A stretch of DNA of 36,941 bases from VRUE01 sp036376915 (lineage in GTDB: Bacteria > Actinomycetota > Thermoleophilia > Solirubrobacterales > 70-9). Position 1 is the first letter of the stretch, and every line of letters begins with the position of its first letter. Below are positions 14,525 to 21,954 of the stretch, one piece after another. The position numbers and the translations under genes were made by a program. Below the pieces are notes generated by a model that saw only the letters and a program-made list of their open reading frames with translations, was not told where the DNA came from and did no database searches. The stretch lies in NCBI GenBank assembly GCA_036376915.1, contig DASUZK010000106.1:1-36941 (forward strand). Direction: 5' to 3'.

Positions 14525-15616
14525 GTGGAGCAGGCATCCGCGCTCATGGCCAGCGGCGATCTCGCCGCCGAGTACGTCGGGGCGATGCGCGCCAGCTTCG
14601 AGCGGGCGGTCGCGGTGGCGGGCCCGGTCGAGCGGGATCTCGAGCTCGCCGGCCTGCCGCTGCGACTGCGCTTTGCCGGGGAGTCGATACGCGAGGCGCT
14701 GCTGCCGCCCTTCGCGCATCTGACCGCCACGGCCGTGGCGACGCCGCGACTCTCGATCTCGATCTTCGACTCTGCTTCGACCGGTGTCGACCCACCGCGG
14801 CCGGCCTGGGAGGAGCCGCGGGCGGTGCCCGGGACGAACCCGGTCACGCGCCTGCGCTCCGAGCGTTTCTGCGTCCTGGCCGCGGCCGGCTCCGGTGCGG
14901 TGACCGCCGCCGACCCGGAGGGCGGCTCGGCGATCTTCCACCTGCCCGACGCCAGCCGCATCGCGCCCAGCGAGCGGGCGGCACCGCTGCGCGAGGCGCT
15001 GCAGCTGCTGATGACGCCGCGGGGCCGCTGGATGACCCACGCCGGCGCCGTCGGTCGCGACGGGCGCGGGGTGCTGCTCGTCGGTCGCGGCGGCTCGGGC
15101 AAGTCGACTCTGGCGCTCGCCTGTGCGCTGGCCGGCATGGAGATCGTCGCCGACGACTACGTCCTGCTCGAGAACCCGTCTGAGAACCACCCGCCGCTGG
15201 CGCACGCCATGCAGTCGACCGCCAAGCTGACGGAAGACAGCGCCGCGCGGCTCGGCCTGGGCGCCGGGGCGATCGACCCGGCCGGCTTCGAGCCCACCCT
15301 CGAGGGCCCCGCCAAGGCCCTGGTCGACGTCCGCGCCCTCGCCCCCGGCCGCATGCGCCGCGACCTCCAGATCGTCGCCATCGTTGCCCCTGTCCTCCAC
15401 GGGGAGGCGGAGGTGGCGCCCCGCCCCATATCCGCGGCCGAGGGGCTGCGGGCTGTGGCGCCGAGCACGATCGTCCAGTCCGGTTTCCACGGGGCCGCGG
15501 CGCTGGCCGCCCTCGGGGAGCTGGTGCGCGCGGTGCCGAGCTACGCGTTGCGGCTCAGCCCCGACCCGGCTGAGAACGCCGCGGCCGTCGACCGGGTGGT
15601 GAGAGAGCTTGGCTGA
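14525..15616 (+). CDS. HprK-like P-loop kinase of a peptide-modification type cluster
   Basis: 363 residues. The C-terminal half resembles the HPr kinase/phosphorylase catalytic domain: HAGAVG (about 172), Walker A GRGGSGKST (187-195) and the acidic pair in EIVADDYVLLE (210-211). The N-terminal half has no recognised domain. No PTS gene is nearby, so a role on HPr is unlikely. In paeninodin-type lasso peptide clusters an HprK-like kinase phosphorylates the peptide and sits beside PqqD-like and PF14907 proteins, the same company as here. GTG start 14525 is 8 bases after the previous stop; an in-frame ATG at 14546 is an alternative. The stop overlaps the glycosyltransferase start by 8 bases. 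Confidence 0.8.
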   Translation: MEQASALMASGDLAAEYVGAMRASFERAVAVAGPVERDLELAGLPLRLRFAGESIREALLPPFAHLTATAVATPRLSISIFDSASTGVDPPRPAWEEPRAVPGTNPVTRLRSERFCVLAAAGSGAVTAADPEGGSAIFHLPDASRIAPSERAAPLREALQLLMTPRGRWMTHAGAVGRDGRGVLLVGRGGSGKSTLALACALAGMEIVADDYVLLENPSENHPPLAHAMQSTAKLTEDSAARLGLGAGAIDPAGFEPTLEGPAKALVDVRALAPGRMRRDLQIVAIVAPVLHGEAEVAPRPISAAEGLRAVAPSTIVQSGFHGAAALAALGELVRAVPSYALRLSPDPAENAAAVDRVVRELG

Positions 15617-16298
15617 GCCGACGGTCACCGCGGCGATCCCCGTGCACAACGGCGAGGCTTACCTGGCGGAGGCGATCGAGAGCGTCCTCGCCCAGGAGCG
15701 GCCCTGCGAGCAGGTGATCGTCGTCGACAACGGCTCGACCGACCGCAGCGGGGAGATCGCTCTTGGCTACGCCCCGCGGGTCGAGGTCGTTCGCGAGCCC
15801 AGGCGGGGGGTCTCCGCAGCCCGCAACGCGGCGATGCGCGCCCTTCGCGGGGACTTCCTCGCCTTCCTCGACGCCGACGACCTCTGGCGGCCCGAGAAGA
15901 CCGCGCTGCAACTGTCCGCCTTCGCCGCAGACCCCGAGCTGAGCCTCGTCTTCGGCCACGTGCAGCAGTTCGCCAGCCCCGGGCTCGGCGAGGAGCGGAC
16001 CGCGAGGCTGCGCATCCCCGACGCTCCCCAGCCGGGCTCCTACATGGGCGCCATGCTGGCCAGGCGGGCTGCCTGCGAGGCGATCGGGCCCTGGCCGGAG
16101 GACGTCAAGGTGGGCGACGGGCTCACCTTCCTGCTGCGCGCCCGCGAGCTCGGCCTGAAGCAGGCAATGCTGCCCGAGACCGTCACCTTGCGCCGCGTGC
16201 ACGGCGACAACCACTCGATCAGCGGCAAGGGAGAGCGGACCGAGTTCGCGCGGCTGCTCAAGCGGTCCCTCGATCGGCGCCGGGACGCCGCCCGGTGA
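15609..16298 (+). CDS. Family 2 glycosyltransferase (in the PqqD-kinase cluster)
   Basis: 229-residue GT-A fold enzyme with no membrane helix. Seen: AAIPVHNGEAYLAEAIESVL at the N-terminus, IVVDNGSTDRSGEIA, RGVSAARNAAM and the DxD-type metal site FLDADDLW (about 88-95). It would move a sugar from a nucleotide donor to an unknown acceptor. The TTG start lies inside the kinase gene's last codons with GAGAGAG just upstream, and the stop overlaps the next gene as GTGA. Such tight packing means it is translated with its neighbours. The acceptor might be the peptide tail or a cell-surface glycan. Confidence 0.88.
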   Translation: MAEPTVTAAIPVHNGEAYLAEAIESVLAQERPCEQVIVVDNGSTDRSGEIALGYAPRVEVVREPRRGVSAARNAAMRALRGDFLAFLDADDLWRPEKTALQLSAFAADPELSLVFGHVQQFASPGLGEERTARLRIPDAPQPGSYMGAMLARRAACEAIGPWPEDVKVGDGLTFLLRARELGLKQAMLPETVTLRRVHGDNHSISGKGERTEFARLLKRSLDRRRDAAR

Positions 16299-17419
16299 GC
16301 GCCGTTCTCGGCAACAGGCCGACCCCCGAGCAGCTTCTCGTGCTGCACGCCGCGCTCGACGAGCCACAGGCGGCCGTGACCGCCTGGGAGAGCTGGCGGG
16401 CCGCGGTCGAGTTCGACGACGTCGACGGCGGCTCGATGCGGCTGCTGCCGCTGGCCTACCGCAACCTCGGCCCCGACGCGTTCGACGCCGAGGTCGCCGG
16501 CCGCCTCAAGGGCCTCTATCGGCGCGCCTGGAGCCAGAACCAGCTGCTCTTCAAGCGGGCAGCGGAGGCGATCGGCGCGCTTGAGGCGGCCGGCATCGAG
16601 ACCCTGGTGACCAAGGGCGCCTCGCTGGCGCTGCTTTCCTACGGCGACGTCGGCGCGCGGCCGATGGACGACGCCGACGTGCTCGTGCCGATCGCCCGCA
16701 CGCGCGAGGCGATTGAGATCCTGGCCGCCGCCGGGTGGCGAGCCGACCACGACGACCCGCTGGCCTGGACCCAGGTCCACCACTCGCTGGGCTTCGTCGG
16801 TCCCGGCGGCGGCAACGTGGACTTGCACTGGTTCGCGCTCTGGCAGCCGGCGCGCGACGACGAGCTCTGGAAGGCAGCCGTGCCGATGAAGCTTGCCGGG
16901 GTCGCGACGCGCGCCCCCTGTCCTGCCGACCAGCTGCTGCTCGCCTGCGTCCACGGCACCCCCTGGAGCCCGCTGCCGCCCTTCCGCTGGATCGCCGATG
17001 CCGTAATGACCGTCCGTGCCGCGGGGGAGGGGCTCGACTGGGACCGGGTCGCCGAGGAGGCCGAGCGCCGCCAGCTGACCGTCGCCACCCTCACCGCGCT
17101 CGCCTACCTGCGCGACGAGTTCGACCTGCCCGTACCCCGGCGGCTGAGCGATCGCCTCTCGGCCGCCCCGGCCTCTCGCCACGAGCGGGCCGCCTTTCGG
17201 GCCGCCGGCCGCCCGGACAGCCCCGTGCGCACGTTTCGCATGGCCTGGGATCGTTACCGGCGCCTGCGCGACCTCGATACGGGCGCCCCCGCGCCCGCCG
17301 GCTTCGTCTCTTTCGCGCGACGCTTCTGGGGCCTCGAGAGCGCCTGGCGGCTGCCGCTGCACGCCGGCCGGGCGTTCAGCCGGCGGCGCGAGCGCGCTGG
17401 CGCTCGATCCTGGCCTTGA
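16295..17419 (+). CDS. Nucleotidyltransferase-family protein (PF14907 type)
   Basis: 374 residues. The core at about 104-132 reads TLVTKGASLALLSYGDVGAR then PMDDADVLVP, matching the PF14907 pattern of Lys-Gly followed by an Arg-Pro-Met-x-Asp-x-Asp metal site. Later blocks include HHSLGF, VDLHW and ADQLLLACVHG. Family members occur beside PqqD-like and HprK-like proteins in lasso peptide and related clusters; their chemistry is largely unknown but the fold predicts NMP transfer. GTG start overlaps the glycosyltransferase stop. The last 44 bases overlap the end of the convergent glycosyltransferase gene, so both C-termini are encoded by the same DNA. Confidence 0.85.
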   Translation: MSAVLGNRPTPEQLLVLHAALDEPQAAVTAWESWRAAVEFDDVDGGSMRLLPLAYRNLGPDAFDAEVAGRLKGLYRRAWSQNQLLFKRAAEAIGALEAAGIETLVTKGASLALLSYGDVGARPMDDADVLVPIARTREAIEILAAAGWRADHDDPLAWTQVHHSLGFVGPGGGNVDLHWFALWQPARDDELWKAAVPMKLAGVATRAPCPADQLLLACVHGTPWSPLPPFRWIADAVMTVRAAGEGLDWDRVAEEAERRQLTVATLTALAYLRDEFDLPVPRRLSDRLSAAPASRHERAAFRAAGRPDSPVRTFRMAWDRYRRLRDLDTGAPAPAGFVSFARRFWGLESAWRLPLHAGRAFSRRRERAGARSWP

Positions 17420-18104
17420 AGGCGCGGAACACGCTGGCGCGCACGGCGGCCACGTCCTGGGTGAGGCTGTCGGGGTGGACGCGGCGACGCATCATCACCC
17501 GCGGCAGCTTGGCGATCTCGATGTCGGCCTCGACCGCGCGCATCGCCCAGTCGATGTCCTCGGCCGGGCGGATCGATTCGTCGAATGGACCGACCTGCAC
17601 GAAGACCTCACGCCGCAGCAGCATCGTCATCACATGCACGTCCGGCCCGTCGGAGACCTCGGCCGGGCGGGTCGGCACCGCGGCCTGGGCGCTCGATCCC
17701 TCGACCCAGAAGGGCAGTTTGGACCCGGGCTCGACGATCACCTCCTGTTCGCCCATGACGACGCCCACCCCGGGGTTCGCAAGCAGGTGGCCCACCTGGA
17801 CCTCGAGCTTGTCGGGGGTCATCGCGTCGTCGGCGTCGTGGAAGGTCACGAGGCCACCGCTCGAGGCGGCGAAGCCGCGGTTGCGCGAGGTGGCGGGGCC
17901 GGCGTTCTCCTGGCGGATCACCCGGACCTGAGGATAGGAGGCCGCAACCTCCGCGGTGGCGTCCCGCGAGCCGTCGTCGATGACGATCGTCTCGACTGGG
18001 GAGTAGGTCTGGGCGAGCACGCTCTCGATCGCCTCGCCGATGAAGCGCTCGGCGTCGAAGGCCGGGATGATGACGCTGACGAGAGGTCTTTGCACGATCG
18101 CCAT
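17376..18104 (-). CDS. Family 2 glycosyltransferase (end of the minus-strand operon)
   Basis: 242 residues, GT-A fold, soluble. Motifs: VSVIIPAFDAERFIGEAIES, VIDDGSRDATAEVA, NAGPATSRNRG and the metal site FHDADDAMTPDK (about 95-105). It is related in type to the GT at 15609 but clearly diverged. ATG 18104 has a purine-rich AGAGA stretch about 5 bases upstream. It follows the hydrolase gene by 5 bases and is the last of a seven-gene minus-strand run. Donor and acceptor are unknown; association with a hydrolase and an ABC exporter suggests work on a surface or secreted glycan or on compatible-solute glycosides. Confidence 0.88.
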   Translation of the reverse strand: MAIVQRPLVSVIIPAFDAERFIGEAIESVLAQTYSPVETIVIDDGSRDATAEVAASYPQVRVIRQENAGPATSRNRGFAASSGGLVTFHDADDAMTPDKLEVQVGHLLANPGVGVVMGEQEVIVEPGSKLPFWVEGSSAQAAVPTRPAEVSDGPDVHVMTMLLRREVFVQVGPFDESIRPAEDIDWAMRAVEADIEIAKLPRVMMRRRVHPDSLTQDVAAVRASVFRAFKARIERQRARAAG

Positions 18105-18109
18105 TCTCT

Positions 18110-19342
18110 CTATAGATGGCTGCCCGCCGCCGCCTGATCGGGCTCGGCCAGCTCGGCGACCAGCGCCGACCAGGCGAAGTCCTTCGCTCCCAGGCCGGTG
18201 CCGGTACGGGGGTCGTAGTACTCGCGCAGCCCTTCGCGCTCGACCGCGCCGATCACTCCATCCGCGATCCGCGCCGCGGCCTCCTCGTAGCCGAGGCGGC
18301 GCAGCCCGAGCCAGAGCAGCCAGGCCGAGTTGACCCAGGTTGGGCCGCGCCAGTAGCGCCGCACCGGGCCCCGGCTGCCGCCTGGCTCGTAGCTCGGCTC
18401 GGCGGCGGAGACCGAGGGCGGCGCGACCGGGGTCAGGAACCGATTCTCGTCGAGCAGGTGCTCCTCCACCAGCCGGCGGCCGATCTCCTCGGGCAGGTCG
18501 GGGAGCGCCAGCGGGGCAAGGGAGGCCCAGGTGGCGACGCCGGGCCGGGCGCCGCCCGGCTGCGCCTCGTCGAGGAAGAGCCCGCGACCCTCGTCCCAGA
18601 GCCGTTCGACCAGGGCCGGCGTCGCCGACGGGCGGCCCAGCGCCTGCAGGGAGAGCGACCAGAGCGTGTTGACCAGGGTCTCGCAGAGGACCGGCCCGCC
18701 CTTGTCGCGGATCCGGCGGGCGTCGAAGCCCAGTCGCCGGTTGCGGTGGACGAGCAGCGGGAAGCCGATCCGTGAGCACGCGCGGCATCCCCAGACGAGA
18801 TCGAACTTCGGTGAGGCGTCGAGCCCCGACTCGTCGGGCTGGACGATCCAGAGCAGCCCGTCCCCGTCGAGGTCGCGGTTGGCCGCGAGCCAGTCGGCCT
18901 GAGCCGCGATCCGCGGCTCTGCCCGCGGGTCGCCGACGGCGATCTGCCAGGCCCAGGCGAGCAGCGGCGGCTGGATCGTCCCGGTCTGGAGCGAGCGGCG
19001 CGAGGCGACGTTGTAGAAGGGCAGTCGGGAGAGCGCGACGGGCCTCTCCCAGAAGATCGTGTGGCCGATGAAGCCGTCGTCCCGCTGCGCGCCGAGCAGG
19101 GTCTCCAGCTCGGTTCGAGAGCGACCCGGCTCGAAGTGCCGCCAGACGATCGCCGCGAAGCAGGAGTCCCAGTACCACTGCCACGGATAACGGCTGGGAC
19201 TCGGACGGGTGTAGGCAAACGGCACGCCGCCGCGCTCTCCCTCCACCCAATTCGAGCGCAACACCCGCTCGGCGATCTCAGTGGCCGACGGGCCTATTCC
19301 GGCCGATATTCGGCCGGAATAGGCCCGTCGGCGGGGAGTCAT
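18110..19342 (-). CDS. GH63-like (mannosylglycerate/glucosylglycerate hydrolase type) glycoside hydrolase
   Basis: 410 residues, an (alpha/alpha)6-barrel enzyme with no signal peptide, so cytoplasmic. Family landmarks: SRYPWQWYWDSCFAAIVW near the N-terminus with a likely substrate Asp, DGFIGHTIFW, YNVASRRSLQTGTIQPPLLAWA, a later RRYWRGPTWVNSAWLLW block and EYYDPRTGTGLGAKDFAWSAL. These match MGH1-like hydrolases that cleave glycosylglycerate-type substrates; exact substrate unknown. ATG 19342 overlaps the upstream permease stop as ATGA. With this start a 49-bp palindrome (19284-19332) encodes residues about 4-20. A GTG at 19264 is the alternative start and would leave the palindrome untranslated. 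Confidence 0.8.
   Translation of the reverse strand: MTPRRRAYSGRISAGIGPSATEIAERVLRSNWVEGERGGVPFAYTRPSPSRYPWQWYWDSCFAAIVWRHFEPGRSRTELETLLGAQRDDGFIGHTIFWERPVALSRLPFYNVASRRSLQTGTIQPPLLAWAWQIAVGDPRAEPRIAAQADWLAANRDLDGDGLLWIVQPDESGLDASPKFDLVWGCRACSRIGFPLLVHRNRRLGFDARRIRDKGGPVLCETLVNTLWSLSLQALGRPSATPALVERLWDEGRGLFLDEAQPGGARPGVATWASLAPLALPDLPEEIGRRLVEEHLLDENRFLTPVAPPSVSAAEPSYEPGGSRGPVRRYWRGPTWVNSAWLLWLGLRRLGYEEAAARIADGVIGAVEREGLREYYDPRTGTGLGAKDFAWSALVAELAEPDQAAAGSHL
19284..19332. repeat. Perfect palindrome, 23-bp arms with 3-bp centre
   Basis: Arms 19284-19306 and 19310-19332 are exact inverted repeats around TAT. It lies 7 bases beyond the permease stop, inside the 5' end of the hydrolase frame if ATG 19342 is used. 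RNA from either strand would fold into an extremely stable hairpin. It could act as an mRNA processing or attenuation point between permease and hydrolase. Confidence 0.9.
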
Positions 19343-20130
19343 CGGGCTGTGCGGCGCATTTCGCGCAGCGCCCAGGCGCCGAGGACGACGAGGAGGCCGA
19401 GGAGGGCGACGGCGCCCGGCCAGGTGCCGGCCCAGCTGACACCGCCGACGAACCCCTGTCGGGCGGCTTCGATCACTTCGGTGACCGGGTTGACTTCGGC
19501 GACGGTGCGCAGCCACGGCTGCAGCAGGGCCAACGGCGCGTATGCCGTCGTGGTGAAGACCAGGGCCATCATCCCCGCCTGCATCAGCGGCGCCGCCGAC
19601 TGGCTCTTGAAGCGCAGCGCCAGCGCCGAGCCCCAGCAGGCGGCCACGGCGGCCATCGCGGCGACCATCAGGTAGGTGACGAAGAGGCCGTCGATGCCCG
19701 GCCAGCCGGCGCCGAGCGGTAGGGCGATGGCGAAGACGAATGTGGCGGGGATCAGCGCCCGGGCGCTGGCGGAGAGGACCGTGCCGGCGAGCAGGACCCA
19801 GCGCGGGGCGGGGGAGACAAGGAGCCGGTCGACCCAGCCCTGCTCCATGTCGCGGGCGAGGTTGACGCCGGCCGCGGCGCCGGTGAAGCCGGCGCCCTGG
19901 AGCATGCTGACCGGCACGACGAAGCTCTCGTATGCCCCCACTTCGAACCCGTTCAGCTGGGTGAGCGCGCCGAAGACGCCGTTGAGGCCGAGGAAGAAGA
20001 TCGTCGGCGCCAGCACCCCCGGGATCGCCGCCCCCGGCACGCGCAGCAGCTCGTTCTTCGCCCGCGCCATCAGCGCCGCGATCGTCGCCAGGTTCGCTCG
20101 CCATTCCGGCAGCGCGGCGGCCCGGTCCAT
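19339..20130 (-). CDS. ABC-2 type permease (second of two)
   Basis: 263 residues with six predicted membrane helices (for example APTIFFLGLNGVFG, VLLAGTVLSASARALIPATFVFAIALPLGA, LFVTYLMVAAMAAVAACWGSALAL and a final GAVALLGLLVVLGAWAL). The conserved cytoplasmic phrase DMEQGWVDRLLVSPAPRW is typical of DrrB-like ABC-2 permeases. It pairs with the previous permease and the DrrA-like ATPase to form an exporter; the substrate is unknown. ATG 20130 overlaps the previous stop by one base (TGATG) and its own stop overlaps the hydrolase start. Confidence 0.92.
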   Translation of the reverse strand: MDRAAALPEWRANLATIAALMARAKNELLRVPGAAIPGVLAPTIFFLGLNGVFGALTQLNGFEVGAYESFVVPVSMLQGAGFTGAAAGVNLARDMEQGWVDRLLVSPAPRWVLLAGTVLSASARALIPATFVFAIALPLGAGWPGIDGLFVTYLMVAAMAAVAACWGSALALRFKSQSAAPLMQAGMMALVFTTTAYAPLALLQPWLRTVAEVNPVTEVIEAARQGFVGGVSWAGTWPGAVALLGLLVVLGAWALREMRRTAR

Positions 20131-20915
20131 CAGCCCACCCTCAGCCTGTGCCGGAGCGCGCGGGCGCTGAGCACGAGGCTGAGCACGACGATCCCGGCGA
20201 TCGCCAGCAGCGCGTAGAGCAGGTCGGTGGCGTCGACCTCGGCGATGATCGGGTTGCGGATCCCTTCCGCGATGAAGCTGAACGGGTTGTATTCGGCGAT
20301 CGTCTTCGCCGGCTGGATCATCAGGTCGAGCGGGAAGAAGGCGGAGGAGAGGAAGAGGACGACCAGGACCAGGGGGAAGAGGCCCTGGACGACACTGGCG
20401 CTGCCGGTGCGCAGGGCGATCGCGGCGCCGATGCCGCCGACCGCCATCGCCGTTGCGGTGACCAGCACGACCGCGATCAGCGCCCCGGCGACGCCGCTGT
20501 GGATCTCGGCGCCGAAGAGGAGCCCGATCGCGAGGAACCAGAGGGCGGAGAAGAGGCCCAGCGCCGCCGTTCCCGCCAGCCGGCCGAGCACGATCGTGAA
20601 GCGGGGAATCGGGGCGGCGAAGAGGCGGTCGGTGAAGCCCATCTCGATGTCGACCGCGAAGGCGATCCCGCCGCTGTTGCCGGCCAGCATCAGCGACTGC
20701 ATCATCGCCCCGGCGAGCATGAACTGGAGAAATCCCTGTACGGGGGGAAAGCCGGGCAGGTCGACGGCCGAGCCCGCGCCGCCGGTCTGGACCGCCAGCA
20801 GCAGGGTGGGGAAGACGAGGATCGGCGCCATCAGCTGCGGGCGGCGGAAGGTCTGGCGGATCGAGCGCATCCCCAGGGCCCGTACGACACGCAGGTTGGT
20901 CGCCATCCCGCTCAT
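20130..20915 (-). CDS. ABC-2 type permease (first of two)
   Basis: 261 residues with about six membrane helices; IEMGFTDRLFAAPIPRFTIVLGR corresponds to the VDRLLVSPAPRW region of its partner. ATG 20915 is chosen because GAGG lies 7 bases upstream, within the conserved tail of the 65-nt intercistronic element. A longer frame through that element (beginning MLESVAIGART) is considered an accident. It likely heterodimerises with the next permease and is energised by the upstream ATPase. Confidence 0.9.
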   Translation of the reverse strand: MSGMATNLRVVRALGMRSIRQTFRRPQLMAPILVFPTLLLAVQTGGAGSAVDLPGFPPVQGFLQFMLAGAMMQSLMLAGNSGGIAFAVDIEMGFTDRLFAAPIPRFTIVLGRLAGTAALGLFSALWFLAIGLLFGAEIHSGVAGALIAVVLVTATAMAVGGIGAAIALRTGSASVVQGLFPLVLVVLFLSSAFFPLDLMIQPAKTIAEYNPFSFIAEGIRNPIIAEVDATDLLYALLAIAGIVVLSLVLSARALRHRLRVG

Positions 20916-20927
20916 AGGAGAACCTCT

Positions 20928-20992
20928 TGTTCGCGCCCCAATCGCCACGGATTCGAGCACCCAGCGATCACCGTGACGATTGGGGCGCTCAC
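20928..20992 (-). promoter_or_regulatory. Conserved intercistronic hairpin element, copy 1 (ATPase/permease junction)
   Basis: This 65-nt stretch is identical to 23337-23401 except at three positions. It starts at the ATPase stop codon and forms an 18-bp stem with one mismatch around a 20-nt loop. Two of the three differences are partners in the same base pair (A-T here, G-C in the other copy), so pairing is kept. Downstream, GAAC-aagag-GTTC makes a second small hairpin placing part of the ribosome site in its loop, just before the permease ATG. Similarity continues to the start codon in both copies. Confidence 0.8.
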
Positions 20993-21954
20993 GTTGCGAC
21001 CGCGTCCTGCTCGGCCTCGTTCTCCTTCTCCAGGTGGTAGCCGGTCTTGGCTACGAAGACGTCGTCGAGGGTTGGGCGGACCAGCTCCAGCGACTCGACC
21101 CCGATCCCGGCCTCGTCGAGGGCTCGCACCGTGCGGGGGATGTCCGCCGCGCCGTTCGCGACCTCGACCAGCACCGTCCTGGCGTCGGTCGGAGGCAGCA
21201 GCCTGCCGATGCGCGCGCAGACCTCCTCGGCCTCGGCGATCGAGCCCTCGGCGAGCTGCAGCTGGATGTGGGGGTTGCCGATTTCGGCCTTGAGCGACTC
21301 GGGCGTGCCTTCGGCGACGATCCGGCCGCCGTCGATGATGCCGACGTTGTCGGCGAGCTGGTCGGCCTCCTCCAGGTACTGGGTGGTGAGGAAGACGGTC
21401 GTCCCTTCGTCGTTCAGCTGCCGCACCTCCTCCCAGATCGTCTTGCGGCTGACCGGGTCCAGGCCGGTGGTCGGCTCGTCCAGGAAGAGCACGCGGGGCT
21501 CATGCACCAGCGCCGCGGCCAGGTCGAGGCGCCGCTTCATCCCGCCCGAGTAGGAGCCGACGCGGCGGTCGGCCGCCGCGAGGAGGTCGACCCGCTCCAG
21601 CAGGCGCTCGGCGCGCCGCCGGCCCTCGGCGGTGGGCAGGCCCTGCAGGGTCGCCTGCAGGCGGATCAGCTCGCGCCCGGTCATCAGCGGGTCGAGCGCC
21701 GCCTCCTGGAGGGCGACGCCGATCGAGGCGCGCACGGCGCGCGGCTCGCCGACCACGTCGTGGCCCGCCACGGCCGCCCGGCCGCCGGTCGGCAGCAGCA
21801 GCGTGGTCAGCATCCGCACCGTCGTCGTCTTGCCCGCTCCGTTGGGGCCGAGGAAGCCGTAGATCTCGCCCTCGCCGACCTCGAGGTCGACGCCTTGGAC
21901 CGCTTTCACCTCGTCGAAGGCTCGCTCGAGTCCCTCGACGACGATCGCCGGCAT
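20989..21954 (-). CDS. ABC transporter ATP-binding protein, DrrA-like
   Basis: 321 residues. Nucleotide-binding domain: Walker A GPNGAGKTTT (about 35-44), Q-loop in IGVALQEAALD, signature YSGGMKRRLDLA, Walker B VLFLDEPTTGLDP and H-loop replaced by Gln in LTTQYLEEADQLAD, a change seen in DrrA-type subunits. A C-terminal regulatory part of about 90 residues ends RPTLDDVFVAKTGYHLEKE. With the two ABC-2 permeases it forms an exporter of unknown substrate; DrrAB relatives export drugs, lipids or polysaccharides. ATG 21954 shares one base with the amidase stop. Confidence 0.93.
   Translation of the reverse strand: MPAIVVEGLERAFDEVKAVQGVDLEVGEGEIYGFLGPNGAGKTTTVRMLTTLLLPTGGRAAVAGHDVVGEPRAVRASIGVALQEAALDPLMTGRELIRLQATLQGLPTAEGRRRAERLLERVDLLAAADRRVGSYSGGMKRRLDLAAALVHEPRVLFLDEPTTGLDPVSRKTIWEEVRQLNDEGTTVFLTTQYLEEADQLADNVGIIDGGRIVAEGTPESLKAEIGNPHIQLQLAEGSIAEAEEVCARIGRLLPPTDARTVLVEVANGAADIPRTVRALDEAGIGVESLELVRPTLDDVFVAKTGYHLEKENEAEQDAVAT

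Noticed and set aside
14525..15616. True HPr kinase/phosphorylase
   Set aside because: Only the P-loop half matches, the N-terminal half is different, and no ptsH or other PTS gene is near. Context favours a peptide-modifying kinase.
20916..20960. Longer N-terminus for the first permease (MLESVAIGART...)
   Set aside because: The added residues come from the repeated 65-nt element and also appear in front of the amidase, so they reflect the element, not the protein.
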